In this document: in pieces, positions 1 through 8,814 of the stretch | Layout of the letters: each line of letters starts with the position of its first letter | Position numbering within the stretch: position 1 is the first letter of the stretch | From: Methylomonas sp. AM2-LC | GTDB taxonomy: Bacteria; Pseudomonadota; Gammaproteobacteria; Methylococcales; Methylomonadaceae | Length of the DNA stretch: 64,000 bases | Reading direction: 5' to 3' | NCBI RefSeq assembly: GCF_039904985.1 | Contig: NZ_CP157005.1 | Coordinates: 3,863,501 to 3,927,500 of the forward strand | Program-made: the position numbers and the translations under genes | The notes under the pieces: generated by a model | The model's input: only the letters and a program-made list of their open reading frames with translations | What the model was told of the DNA's origin: nothing | The model's database searches: none

Positions 1-241
1 GACCCGGACCTTGAAAATAATGCCGGAAAAACTCTTCCATTTCTGGTGGAATATCTTGAGGTAACTGCTGCTGATCGCCAGAATCGGCAGCTTGAGTCTC
101 AGTATTTTTTTGTATAGTGCTAATATTAACCACTGCATTACCATTATTTTTTACCATTTCGGTAAAGTCCGGCAATTGCGCATAACTCAGGTTGCTTAAC
201 AACAAATATACGCAAGCTCCGTAAAACAGCTTTTTAAGCAT
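1..241 (-). CDS. mucD: MucD/DegP-type periplasmic serine protease, N-terminal part only
   Basis: The gene runs off the left edge of the window, so only about 80 N-terminal codons are present. They give a signal peptide (MLKKLFYGACVYLLLSNLSYA, with a likely cut after SYA) and then a stretch matching the mature start of Do-family proteases (LPDFTEMVKNNGNAVVNIS), followed by a polar Q-loop region ending near EEFFRHYFQGPG. The catalytic triad and PDZ domains would lie outside. An AGAGG ribosome site precedes the ATG. It sits 45 bases behind mucB as the last gene of the rpoE-mucA-mucB-mucD cluster, and in that setting MucD removes misfolded envelope proteins and dampens the sigma-E response. The identity rests on the N-terminus plus gene order. 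Confidence 0.85.
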   Translation of the reverse strand, partial: MLKKLFYGACVYLLLSNLSYAQLPDFTEMVKNNGNAVVNISTIQKNTETQAADSGDQQQLPQDIPPEMEEFFRHYFQGPG

Positions 242-286
242 GAAATCCTCTCTCAAAATTTGATAATATTTAAAATTGACTATCTA

Positions 287-1261
287 TTAACGTAATGTAA
301 TGCCAGTTGCGATAAATTCAACCGTCTGGGCAGGTACTTCACCTAAAACGGTGATTTGGTAGGTATCTAATACTTTGCTATAGGAATTGACGGAACCCAA
401 ACTGTGTAGTCCCTCTACACCCTGCGCTTCTTTAGGCTCCATATAGATAGATACCGAAGAAAAGCCATCGCTAATGAGTAAATGTTCAACCGCTTTTTGA
501 GCTTGCTGCATTGAATTACGAATGAAAAATAAGGTTTTAAAACCCGCAGGCCAATTTTTTAATACAAACGGCGCATTTTCATAAGGCTCTGCCTGACTGG
601 CATGTAAATGCTTAACCTGTAGTGTCGTTTCGTTAGTTTCAACAACAGGATTGGGGTCATTAATACCTTCCACTTTTAGATCGGTAAACACTAGCTGCTC
701 AAGTATCATACCGTTAAGATCGTAAACTTCGACTTTCAAGGGCAAAAAATACTGGCTTTCTATCCAAACTTTGCGGCTATAACGCAATTGGTCTTTGGGT
801 TGAATGGTAATAATTTCGGCAGGTAGCATGGCAATTGATTCCTTTCCTTGTTTTGCCAAACTGTAAAGTGCATCAATTTGGCTACTGTCTTCTGGCAAAT
901 TGATAATGAAAGAGCTATCTACTGGATGATGATTGATGACTTTTTGACTGGTTTCCTTAAAAAGACAACTGACTTCGCTGGCTTTACGTGTAACTTCCCG
1001 CAACGGTGAATTCAATGAAGATAAGCGTTCCTGCTCAACACCTTCCACCACACTGTGTTTATATCGCATGGTATCGAGTTGTCCATTTTTCATCAGTACC
1101 ACAGTACCCTGATAATTTAATGATTTAAGCGCATGTTTCATATTCTCAAATAACTGAGGAGCACTTAGCAATTTATCCTCGGCATGAGCAACTGAAACAA
1201 ACAAAATTGCAGTGATCAAAAATACAAAAACATATCTGATAGCCTGAGAAACTTTGTACAT
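287..1261 (-). CDS. mucB: MucB/RseB, periplasmic regulator of the sigma-E anti-sigma factor
   Basis: A secreted protein of about 324 residues. RseB/MucB binds the periplasmic part of RseA/MucA and protects it from DegS-type cleavage until lipoprotein or LPS signals release it. I chose the ATG at 1261 because it opens directly on a good signal peptide (residues 1-27, ending VAHA). The N-terminal lipoprotein-carrier-like (LolA-fold) half and the smaller C-terminal domain are both covered, and the length fits the family (about 315-320). The frame stays open upstream to another ATG at 1384 that overlaps the mucA stop as ATGA; that start would add 41 residues ahead of the signal peptide and seems less likely. 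The gene lies between mucA and mucD in one operon. Confidence 0.88.
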   Translation of the reverse strand: MYKVSQAIRYVFVFLITAILFVSVAHAEDKLLSAPQLFENMKHALKSLNYQGTVVLMKNGQLDTMRYKHSVVEGVEQERLSSLNSPLREVTRKASEVSCLFKETSQKVINHHPVDSSFIINLPEDSSQIDALYSLAKQGKESIAMLPAEIITIQPKDQLRYSRKVWIESQYFLPLKVEVYDLNGMILEQLVFTDLKVEGINDPNPVVETNETTLQVKHLHASQAEPYENAPFVLKNWPAGFKTLFFIRNSMQQAQKAVEHLLISDGFSSVSIYMEPKEAQGVEGLHSLGSVNSYSKVLDTYQITVLGEVPAQTVEFIATGITLR

Positions 1262-1380
1262 TTTGGATGCCAAATCAGATACTTGATAATTTAGTCTGCG
1301 TTGCAAACTTGTTCCAAAAGGATAGGAAGTCTGTGCGCACATGATTACTTGTAAACCAGTTGAACTGCAGATTAACTCAC

Positions 1381-1902
1381 TCATTGCTCTTGATAACCCA
1401 CCACTCGGGCATAAGGTTGGGTGCGGTAAACATCGCTACTGTATACGGCATTGTCATGAGCTTGCAGATAATCGTTAAAATGCGGATTAAGTGGCACCAG
1501 TGTATTGGGCTGCTGCATATTGATGGCCATTGCAGGCTGTAAAGTATAAGGATTTTTTTGAGTATCGACTTTATACGCCACCCACACCACAGCCAAAGTA
1601 ATGGAAGCGGCCAGTGCTAATCCAGCTTTCTGCCAATTGAAGCTGATAAGGCTCGATTTTTTGCGTGGCAGCATAAAAGTGGGCTCGTAACTGATCTGTT
1701 GATGAATTTTGTCTGCAAAATGCTTATCAAGCACATAACAGCTGTCGTTTTTTAAAACTTGACTAATCAACTGATAGCGTTGCAATCGCTGCTTTAAAGC
1801 ATCATCCTGCCCCAAAGTTCGCAATAGCGATAAAGCCTTATCACTCTGTAGCTCATCATCGATGAGTAATGAAATTTTTTCGTTTACTTGTTCTTGCATC
1901 AA
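1381..1902 (-). CDS. mucA: RseA/MucA-type anti-sigma-E factor
   Basis: A single-pass inner-membrane protein of 173 residues. Residues 1-80 form the cytoplasmic RseA N-terminal domain that holds sigma-E (EKISLLIDDELQ, then helices to about 70). One membrane span lies at about 93-110, and a periplasmic tail of about 60 residues carries the MucB-binding and protease-sensitive region. The start has two adjacent Met codons. It follows rpoE by 16 bases and ends in an ATGA overlap with an in-frame extension of mucB, so co-transcription with rpoE is likely. In this family, regulated intramembrane proteolysis (DegS/AlgW, then RseP/MucP) frees the sigma factor. The identification is strong from sequence and gene order together. 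Confidence 0.9.
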   Translation of the reverse strand: MMQEQVNEKISLLIDDELQSDKALSLLRTLGQDDALKQRLQRYQLISQVLKNDSCYVLDKHFADKIHQQISYEPTFMLPRKKSSLISFNWQKAGLALAASITLAVVWVAYKVDTQKNPYTLQPAMAINMQQPNTLVPLNPHFNDYLQAHDNAVYSSDVYRTQPYARVVGYQEQ

Positions 1903-1918
1903 AACACCTTATGTTCTG

Positions 1919-2509
1919 TTAATTCAGCAATGGCTGCAATTTTTCATCAATAGCTTCTCGAGCGCGAAAAATTCTAGATCGCACTGTGCCAATGGGGCAA
2001 TCCATAGCCTCGGCAATTTCCTCATAACTCATGCCTTCAAATTCTCTTAATGTAATGGCTATACGCATTTCCTCAGGTAGGTTTTCTATCGCCAATTTGA
2101 TCACTTCAACGATTTGTTCATTCATCAACTGATCTTCAGGTGTGTGCATATCTTTTAACTGAAGTGCATTCTCTACTTGTTCAGCATCCTGCATTTCCAA
2201 TTCAAATTCAGAATGGCGGCGGGTACGCGACAATAAATAATTTTTTGCCGTATTAATGGCAATACGATATAACCAGGTATAGAAAGCACTTTCGCCTCTG
2301 AAGTCGGCTAATGCACGATAAGCTTTAATAAACGTATCCTGTGCAACATCCTGAGCCTCATGCGGATCTTTCACATACCGATTTACCAGATGCACAATTC
2401 TATGCTGATATTTAATCACCAAAAGATCAAAAGCAGATTTATCACCCTGTTGTACACGGCGCACCAAATCCTGATCTAAATCTTCACTATGGTTAGTCTG
2501 TTCGTTCAC
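1919..2509 (-). CDS. rpoE: RNA polymerase sigma-E factor (RpoE/AlgU)
   Basis: An ECF sigma factor of 196 residues that directs RNA polymerase to envelope-stress promoters. Sigma region 2 spans about 25-92, with the -10 recognition segment DVAQDTFIKAYRAL. Region 4 spans about 140-188, with the helix-turn-helix MSYEEIAEAMDCPIGTVRSR. The start codon is GTG: the only upstream ATG (AACGATGAAG) is out of frame, and an in-frame stop lies 12 bases before the GTG. It heads the rpoE-mucA-mucB-mucD cluster. Autoregulation is usual for the family, and a weak candidate promoter is listed separately. Length and both regions are normal. Confidence 0.95.
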   Translation of the reverse strand: MNEQTNHSEDLDQDLVRRVQQGDKSAFDLLVIKYQHRIVHLVNRYVKDPHEAQDVAQDTFIKAYRALADFRGESAFYTWLYRIAINTAKNYLLSRTRRHSEFELEMQDAEQVENALQLKDMHTPEDQLMNEQIVEVIKLAIENLPEEMRIAITLREFEGMSYEEIAEAMDCPIGTVRSRIFRAREAIDEKLQPLLN

Positions 2510-2871
2510 TTCATCGTTTATCTATAATTAACAAGACAGAATTAAACCGCATTAGTTCTGCTAATACAAAAAAAATTGTGTTTAGGGAGCAAAACTGTTA
2601 TTTCACTAAACCTTTTCTAGGCGATTTAAATAAAGTTGCTTAGCCATTCTACAAGAAAAAACACCCAATGCTTGCCTTGTATGATGGGTCGTAAAATGCC
2701 TATCCTACCTGAGCAAAAAACTAAATTGCAAATCTGCTCTATTGAATTTTCCAAGGAGTCACAGTTTAATCATACTGAACACGCTATACATAAAGAATAC
2801 ACTATAAAATTGTTACAAATACGTTATCATCTTTAAAATTTTTTTTATCTTTTTTGAATTAATACTCAACT
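2510..2871. other. divergent intergenic region between rpoE and nadB
   Basis: About 360 bases separating two divergent genes. It holds the candidate rpoE promoter and must hold the nadB promoter. A 66-codon open frame here has no ribosome site and no recognisable content. The last 40 bases before nadB are strongly AT-rich with T-runs. I see no RNA gene. Confidence 0.5.
2531..2558 (-). promoter_or_regulatory. candidate sigma-E-dependent autoregulatory promoter of rpoE
   Basis: Read on the minus strand, GAACTA (2558-2553) is followed after 16 bases by TCTTGT (2536-2531), about 22 bases before the rpoE GTG. The -35 half matches the sigma-E consensus GAACTT well. The -10 half (consensus TCTGA or TCAAA) matches poorly, so this is only a candidate. 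Confidence 0.3.
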
Positions 2872-4509
2872 TTGAATAACAGTTACTCCTCATCAACACA
2901 AGATTACTATGACATAGTTATTGCCGGTAGTGGTGGCGCAGGGCTTAGTTTGGCTCTGCATCTGGCTGACTCTTTCAAAATAGCCGTACTAGCCAAATTT
3001 GCCCTGACAGAATGCAGTACTTATTATGCTCAAGGCGGAATTTCTGCGGTTTACGACGAAAAACATGATTCTATCGAATCACATATTGAAGATACCTTAA
3101 TTGCTGGCTCTGGTTTATGTGATCCAGAAATTGTGCGCCTAACTGTCGGCCAGGGTCGTAAAAGCATTGAATGGTTACGCGAACAAGGGGTAAATTTTAC
3201 TCAAGAACATAGTTCCAGCGGCAAATTACGCTTACATCTTAACCGCGAGGGCGGACATTCCCACCGTCGTATTGTGCATACTGACGATGCAACCGGCAAA
3301 GCGGTGTCTTTGTCTTTGATTGAAAGAGCGCGTGCACACGCCAATATTACCCTGCTGGAATATCACAATGTAGTGGAACTAATCACCGCCAAAAATCTGG
3401 GTGAAAAAACGCAGGGTATTCGTGGTGCATATGTTCTAAATAGCTTAACGGGCAAAATTACCAGTATTGCTTGCAAAATTTTGGTATTAGCTACTGGTGG
3501 TGCCAATAAAGTTTATTTATATTCGACTAATCCGCACACCTCTTCCGGGGATGGAATTGCATTGGCATGGCGAGCAGGTTGCCGTATTAGCAATATGGAA
3601 TTTATGCAATTTCATCCTACCTGTCTATATCATCCCAGCGCACATTCGTTTTTGATTAGCGAAGCAGTGCGTGGTGAAGGCGGGCATTTACTGCTACCCA
3701 ACGGCAAACGCTTTATGCAACAGTATGACAGCCGAATGGAACTGGCTCCACGCGACATTGTGGCGCGCGCTATAGACAGCGAAATAAAAAAACATGGCAT
3801 AGACTGCGTTTATCTGGATATCAGCCATCAATCACGCGATTTTATTCAAAAGCATTTCCCGACCATTTATATGCAATGTCTGGAACTGGATATTGATATC
3901 TGTCAACAACCCATTCCAGTGGTGCCTGCTGCACATTACACCTGTGGGGGCATATTAACCGACAGTCATGCCAGAACCGATATACCAGGTTTATATGCTA
4001 TTGGCGAGGTCGCTTGTACTGGTTTACACGGTGCAAATCGCATGGCCAGCAATTCATTACTGGAATGTCTGGTATTTGCCGAACAAGCCAATCTCGATAT
4101 TCGTCATCATATAGTTAATATTCCTAAACCGGGGATTTTGCCAAATTGGGACGAATCAAAAGTATCTGACTCAGATGAAGAAGTCTTGATTAGTCATAAT
4201 TGGGATGAACTGCGCCGCTCTATGTGGGATTATGTTGGAATTGTTCGGACCAATAAACGTTTGGAACGTGCTATGAATCGCGTCATTTTACTGCAAGAGG
4301 AAATTTCGGAATACTATGGTCAATTTCGCATCAGCAGTGATTTGTTAGAATTACGCAATCTGGTGATTGTTGCAGAATTAATCATCCGCTGCGCTCAAAT
4401 GCGTAAAGAAAGTCGAGGCTTACATTTTACCCAGGATTATCCACATACTGATAACAGTAAGGCTCCACAAAACACTATTTTAATCCCCAAAAATTATGGT
4501 AATAATTAG
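2872..4509 (+). CDS. nadB: L-aspartate oxidase
   Basis: The flavoenzyme oxidises L-aspartate to iminoaspartate, the first step of de novo NAD synthesis, which NadA then condenses with dihydroxyacetone phosphate. The protein has 545 residues. The FAD-binding Rossmann motif (IVIAGSGGAGLSLAL) lies near residues 16-30, a HSHRRIVHTDDATG segment near 138, the active-site region with RDIVARAI near 300, and AHYTCGGI near 360. The C-terminal helical domain (about 430-530) is complete. The start is TTG: an in-frame TAA lies four codons upstream and no ATG occurs before the FAD motif. No strong ribosome site is visible. It is transcribed alone, divergently from rpoE, as in several gammaproteobacteria where nadB flanks rpoE. 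Confidence 0.94.
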   Translation: MNNSYSSSTQDYYDIVIAGSGGAGLSLALHLADSFKIAVLAKFALTECSTYYAQGGISAVYDEKHDSIESHIEDTLIAGSGLCDPEIVRLTVGQGRKSIEWLREQGVNFTQEHSSSGKLRLHLNREGGHSHRRIVHTDDATGKAVSLSLIERARAHANITLLEYHNVVELITAKNLGEKTQGIRGAYVLNSLTGKITSIACKILVLATGGANKVYLYSTNPHTSSGDGIALAWRAGCRISNMEFMQFHPTCLYHPSAHSFLISEAVRGEGGHLLLPNGKRFMQQYDSRMELAPRDIVARAIDSEIKKHGIDCVYLDISHQSRDFIQKHFPTIYMQCLELDIDICQQPIPVVPAAHYTCGGILTDSHARTDIPGLYAIGEVACTGLHGANRMASNSLLECLVFAEQANLDIRHHIVNIPKPGILPNWDESKVSDSDEEVLISHNWDELRRSMWDYVGIVRTNKRLERAMNRVILLQEEISEYYGQFRISSDLLELRNLVIVAELIIRCAQMRKESRGLHFTQDYPHTDNSKAPQNTILIPKNYGNN

Positions 4510-4706
4510 CTATATCCCGCTAAGCCTAATTTCAGGTTTTATGTGATTACTGCAATCGCTAAATGGATATTTGTTTTATGGCATAATGCTTAGCTATCAA
4601 GCACATCCGCTAAAAAACAACATACAAATGGATAGATTTACAATAGTAGATTCTTTCAGCTTTAGCAAATTCAGATCAGATATCTCTGAAACGTGTATAA
4701 CACTCC

Positions 4707-6836
4707 ATGCTCATGACCACTAACCCCGCATTGCAAACCCTACGCTCAGTATTTGGCTACAACAGCTTTCGTGGGCAACAACAAGACATTATTGGTCAAT
4801 TGTGCAGTGGACGTGATGTACTGGTATTGATGCCTACAGGTGGCGGCAAATCTCTGTGTTATCAAATTCCGTCCATTATTATGGATGGCGTTGGTATTGT
4901 CATATCACCGCTAATTGCGTTAATGCAGGACCAAGTGACCGCCTTACATTTATTAGGAGTTAAAGCTGCGTTTCTTAATTCAACCTTGTCATTAGATGAA
5001 GTCCGTCATATTGAACAGCAACTCATCAGCAATCAGTTGGATTTGCTTTATATAGCTCCGGAACGGCTTAGTAATACCCGCACACAATCCTTACTAAAAC
5101 GCTGCAAAATCGCTTTGTTTGCCATTGATGAAGCGCATTGCGTCTCACAATGGGGGCATGACTTTCGCTCTGATTATTTACAGCTCTCGGTTTTACACCA
5201 ACTATTCCCAAGCGTCCCACGCATAGCTCTCACGGCTACTGCAGACGAACGTACCCGCGAAGAAATTATCCAGCGTCTGGCATTGGAACAATCTGAGGTA
5301 TTCATTAGCGGTTTTGACCGTCCTAATATTCGTTACCGTATTATCCAGAAACAAAATGCGCGTCAGCAATTGCTTAACTTCATTAACGCTGAACATAATG
5401 GTGACACTGGCATTGTCTATTGCCTATCCCGAAAAAAAGTTGAAGATACTGCGGAATGGCTCAATCAAAAAGGCTTACGAGCCCTCCCCTATCATGCGGG
5501 TATGCCAGCCGATATTCGACAAAAAAACCAACATCAGTTTTTGATGGAGGATGGCTTGATTATCGTTGCCACTATCGCTTTTGGCATGGGTATAGACAAG
5601 CCTAATGTGCGCTTTGTGGCACACTTGGATTTACCCAAAAGTATTGAAGCCTATTACCAGGAAACCGGGCGTGCTGGTCGTGATGGTAATGCTGCAAATG
5701 CCTGGATGGCCTATGGTTTACAGGATGTAATTACCTTGAGACAAATGCTAGCCTCGTCTACCGCAGATGAAACGCATAAACGTATCGAATACCATAAACT
5801 GGATGCCATGCTAGCGTTGTGCGAATCTGTTAGCTGTCGTCGTCAGATTTTACTTTCTTATTTTGGTGATATTCTGGATCACAACTGTGGCAATTGCGAT
5901 ACCTGCCTGGAACCAGTAAAGACCTGGGATGGTACCCTACCCGCTCAACAGGCTTTATCTGCTATTTACCGTACCGGACAACGTTTTGGAGTCACCTATC
6001 TGATCGATGTACTACGCGGCAAAGAAGACGCCCGCATCCAGCAATTTGGACACGCTCATCAGTCCACCTTCGGCATTGGTAAAGCACTCGATGAAAACCA
6101 ATGGCGCTCAGTGTTTCGGCAACTGGTAGCCAGAGCGCTGGTGGAAGTTGACCTTGAAGGTCATGGCAGCCTGAAACTGACCGATGCCTGTCGCCCAATC
6201 TTGCGTGGCGAGCAGACATTGATGTTACGACAGGATGTAGCCATTGAAAAACTGAGAAGGGATAAATCCGACAAACCACAGCCCGATAGCGCTTTGTGGA
6301 ATGCTTTACGTGCCAAACGCCGCGAACTGGCTGATTTGCAAGATGTCCCCCCTTATGTGATTTTTCACGATGCCACACTAATGGCCATGCTGGAAAATCG
6401 ACCAAGCAACAAACAGCAAATGGCTTTAATTAGTGGCGTGGGGGAGCGTAAATTGGCTTTATATGGCGATGAATTTCTAGCAGTATTAGCCCAGTTTAGC
6501 TCGCTTGAAATCAAAGCCATCAGTAGTGACACTGCTAACGAGACTTTGGACCTATTCAGACTGGGATTAAACGTCGAACAAATTGCAGCTAAACGCAATC
6601 TAAAAACCGACACAGTTTACAATCACCTTTCAAAAAACCTGGAAACCGGACTGATAGATCTACATGAAGTTGTCAATCTTTCCAATGCTGACATTACCGC
6701 TATTGAAGATCAATTCCTGCATCTGCCTGATCAACAGAAAAATGCGCTTAAACCTGTTTACGAACACTTTGCGGGCGAATACAGTTACGAAGTATTACGT
6801 TGCGTAAGAGCTTCTTTACAATGGCGTTTACGATAA
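4707..6836 (+). CDS. recQ: ATP-dependent DNA helicase RecQ
   Basis: A 3'-5' DNA helicase for recombination and fork repair, 709 residues. The Walker A motif MPTGGGKS is at 42-49, the Walker B box DEAH at 141-144, and motif [12 protein letters not shown] near 325. The zinc-binding cysteines of the RecQ-Ct domain follow (CESVSCRR and CGNCDTC, about 370-400), then a winged-helix domain, an HRDC domain (about 525-600), and a C-terminal helix-turn-helix extension (about 610-700) found in a subset of RecQ proteins. Two Met codons (4707 and 4713) are possible starts. The stop lies only 3 bases from the end of a convergent lipoprotein gene. Confidence 0.95.
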   Translation: MLMTTNPALQTLRSVFGYNSFRGQQQDIIGQLCSGRDVLVLMPTGGGKSLCYQIPSIIMDGVGIVISPLIALMQDQVTALHLLGVKAAFLNSTLSLDEVRHIEQQLISNQLDLLYIAPERLSNTRTQSLLKRCKIALFAIDEAHCVSQWGHDFRSDYLQLSVLHQLFPSVPRIALTATADERTREEIIQRLALEQSEVFISGFDRPNIRYRIIQKQNARQQLLNFINAEHNGDTGIVYCLSRKKVEDTAEWLNQKGLRALPYHAGMPADIRQKNQHQFLMEDGLIIVATIAFGMGIDKPNVRFVAHLDLPKSIEAYYQETGRAGRDGNAANAWMAYGLQDVITLRQMLASSTADETHKRIEYHKLDAMLALCESVSCRRQILLSYFGDILDHNCGNCDTCLEPVKTWDGTLPAQQALSAIYRTGQRFGVTYLIDVLRGKEDARIQQFGHAHQSTFGIGKALDENQWRSVFRQLVARALVEVDLEGHGSLKLTDACRPILRGEQTLMLRQDVAIEKLRRDKSDKPQPDSALWNALRAKRRELADLQDVPPYVIFHDATLMAMLENRPSNKQQMALISGVGERKLALYGDEFLAVLAQFSSLEIKAISSDTANETLDLFRLGLNVEQIAAKRNLKTDTVYNHLSKNLETGLIDLHEVVNLSNADITAIEDQFLHLPDQQKNALKPVYEHFAGEYSYEVLRCVRASLQWRLR

Positions 6837-6839
6837 CCC

Positions 6840-7046
6840 CTATTGCTTTTGTATTTCTCCACGCTGACGTTGATACTCATCATAATTTGGTCTGGCATTG
6901 CACTCGGAGACCATGTTTTTTTGACATTGATAGGCACCAAAATTCTGCACAGCAAAATAACCTAATTGCTGAAAACTAGCTGTGGAACAGCCGCTGCTAG
7001 TTATCGAAATAATAAATGCCATCAATAAGTGCTTATCTCTTTTCAT
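6840..7046 (-). CDS. small predicted lipoprotein, function unknown
   Basis: A 68-residue protein starting MKRDKHLLMAFIISITSSGC. This is a lipoprotein signal with the lipobox Cys at residue 20, so the mature part (about 49 residues) should be anchored in the envelope by lipid. The mature part has two further cysteines (YQCQKN and SECNAR) that could pair, and a charged tail. The frame extends upstream to an ATG at 7112 that overlaps the preceding gene's stop as ATGA, but that start would put 22 residues in front of the signal. I preferred 7046 for the lipobox. It is probably co-transcribed with the coiled-coil membrane protein. I do not recognise a family with a known function. Confidence 0.65.
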   Translation of the reverse strand: MKRDKHLLMAFIISITSSGCSTASFQQLGYFAVQNFGAYQCQKNMVSECNARPNYDEYQRQRGEIQKQ

Positions 7047-7108
7047 TCTTAGGCCTCTAACTGAGCAAATACCAGATAAGCACTTACTTGGTTTATTCTG
7101 GCTAATCA

Positions 7109-8584
7109 TCATTTACGCTTAAAACGTCCGAACAGGCTTTTAATTTGCCCGGCGTTTTCTGCTGGCGCGGCAACTTCTGCAACCACTGGTTCTGGTTCGG
7201 GTTGAGAGGCCTCGACACTTATCGTTTCAGGAATAGTTTTAGATTTTCCTCCACCCAATAAGCCTTTAAATTTTCCACCCAATCCAGATGATTCTGGTTT
7301 AGCCGAGGTAACAGCTTGATCAACTGGCAACTCTGTAGCTTGCTCTTCAACAGAAGACTCAAGCTGCACATTTTTAGATTTAGAAGAACCAAACATGTTT
7401 TTGAATTTACCGCCTAGGCCACCGCTGGTATTTTTTTCTACAACCACCAGGGGGTCTACCAAAGAAACAGTTTCGGGTTGTTCCGTTAGTGTTTCCTCTG
7501 GCTTATCTAGCCCTAATTCAGCGTCATCTATATCTTGCGGTAACGGCGTACGTTGTCCAAGTTTTTCATCGAGTTTATCAATTTTATGTTTGGCATTGCC
7601 TAACAAAGATTTAAATCGGCTGCCAAAACCTTGATTTTCTGTATGTTCAGCAACGTTTTCTGTACCTTTAAGTTCTAAGATAGGCTGGCTTTCCAAGGCA
7701 ATTTGCGGTTCTTTTTGCTGAACGGTCTGACGAGGCTCTACCTTAACGTTTGAAGGAATGGAGGTAGTTTCTAGCGCCGCTTTAATTTCAATCGGTTTAA
7801 TCGACTCTACAGGTTGCGCCTTGACGGCTTGATTCTGAAATTTTATCTGCAAATCTGCAAATTGCTTTTCAACGTTAGTCAGTCTGTTAATATCCGCCTG
7901 ATATTTAGCTTCTGATTCCAATATGCGTTGTTCAGCACTTTGCTGCTGCTCTTCAACTAAACGCGTTTGTTCCTGCAAAGCCAGTTCCAGTTTCACTACC
8001 TGCTGTTTTAAACTGTCAGAACTCAGTAGCGCAGATTGTAGTTGTTGCTCCATTTCGGCAATTTTTTCAGTACCGACCTGATTATCCTGTTCTAAGTGAC
8101 TAATTGTGTCAACTTGCGTTTGCAGACGTTCACAGATTTGATTTACAGCGCCGTTATAGCGTTGCCATAATTGTTCTGGTGACAGCCCCTCTCTGACAGT
8201 CAAGCCTTGCTGACCCAAACTGGAATCGGCAGCTAAAGCCACAATATTTTCTGTAATCTGCGAACCAAGTTCATGCAGTTGGCTGCGTAAAGCTTCAGCC
8301 TGTTGCTTTTCATGTTCAACCTGCATTTCAATGTCAATGACATCTTGCTGCAACAATTTAATTTGCTCTTGAGCAGCATTCAGACTGTTTTGCGTCTCTT
8401 CGATGGTTTTGAGATGAATTCGAATTTTTCTGTTCAGCGCATAAATACTTAAGCTGTATAGTATGCAGGTGAATAGCCAGACTACTAACGCCAGACAAAT
8501 AGCATATACCGGGTTATCAAGCGTAAACTGGTAATAAGTAAAAAACAGGTCTTTTAAAAAAGAAAGTGTGTCTTGCGCTTGCAT
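7109..8584 (-). CDS. membrane-anchored coiled-coil protein with C-terminal glycine/basic repeats
   Basis: A 491-residue protein of unknown function. One membrane span is at about 25-49. A long Gln/Glu/Leu-rich coiled coil follows (about 55-265), then a low-complexity linker. The C-terminal half repeats a short motif four times: GFGSRFKSLLG (about 320), GLGGKFKNMFG (about 388), GLGGKFKGLLG (about 434), and a final partial GQIKSLFGRFKRK at the end. Each copy is glycine plus an amphipathic basic helix, separated by acidic, Pro/Val-rich spacers. Such short basic helices could touch membrane lipid or nucleic acid, but that is a guess. A small lipoprotein gene follows in the same direction. I see no enzymatic motif. 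Confidence 0.8.
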   Translation of the reverse strand: MQAQDTLSFLKDLFFTYYQFTLDNPVYAICLALVVWLFTCILYSLSIYALNRKIRIHLKTIEETQNSLNAAQEQIKLLQQDVIDIEMQVEHEKQQAEALRSQLHELGSQITENIVALAADSSLGQQGLTVREGLSPEQLWQRYNGAVNQICERLQTQVDTISHLEQDNQVGTEKIAEMEQQLQSALLSSDSLKQQVVKLELALQEQTRLVEEQQQSAEQRILESEAKYQADINRLTNVEKQFADLQIKFQNQAVKAQPVESIKPIEIKAALETTSIPSNVKVEPRQTVQQKEPQIALESQPILELKGTENVAEHTENQGFGSRFKSLLGNAKHKIDKLDEKLGQRTPLPQDIDDAELGLDKPEETLTEQPETVSLVDPLVVVEKNTSGGLGGKFKNMFGSSKSKNVQLESSVEEQATELPVDQAVTSAKPESSGLGGKFKGLLGGGKSKTIPETISVEASQPEPEPVVAEVAAPAENAGQIKSLFGRFKRK

Positions 8585-8814
8585 ACTAAGAATCCTAGTT
8601 AATTATAATTATTTTAATTATTCAGCCATAAAAGCCGCTTGGCTAACTTACGCTGTGAATATACACATTGCTGCCAACATCGTCAAAATTTGCGTGGGAT
8701 TTTAAATTTACAACTCACTCCTGCTAAGGATTTTGGCATAAACAACAGAAGGTTCGAACAATATCTGTATTTTAGGTATTATGCTAGTTTACCTGCAAAT
8801 ACCGGAAATTGCTC

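Noticed and set aside
2636..2836. A 66-codon open frame between rpoE and nadB
   Set aside because: No ribosome site, odd composition, and it lies in what must be the divergent promoter region.
5992..6405. A 137-codon open frame on the minus strand opposite recQ
   Set aside because: It is fully antisense to the RQC/HRDC part of recQ and has no ribosome site or protein-like pattern.
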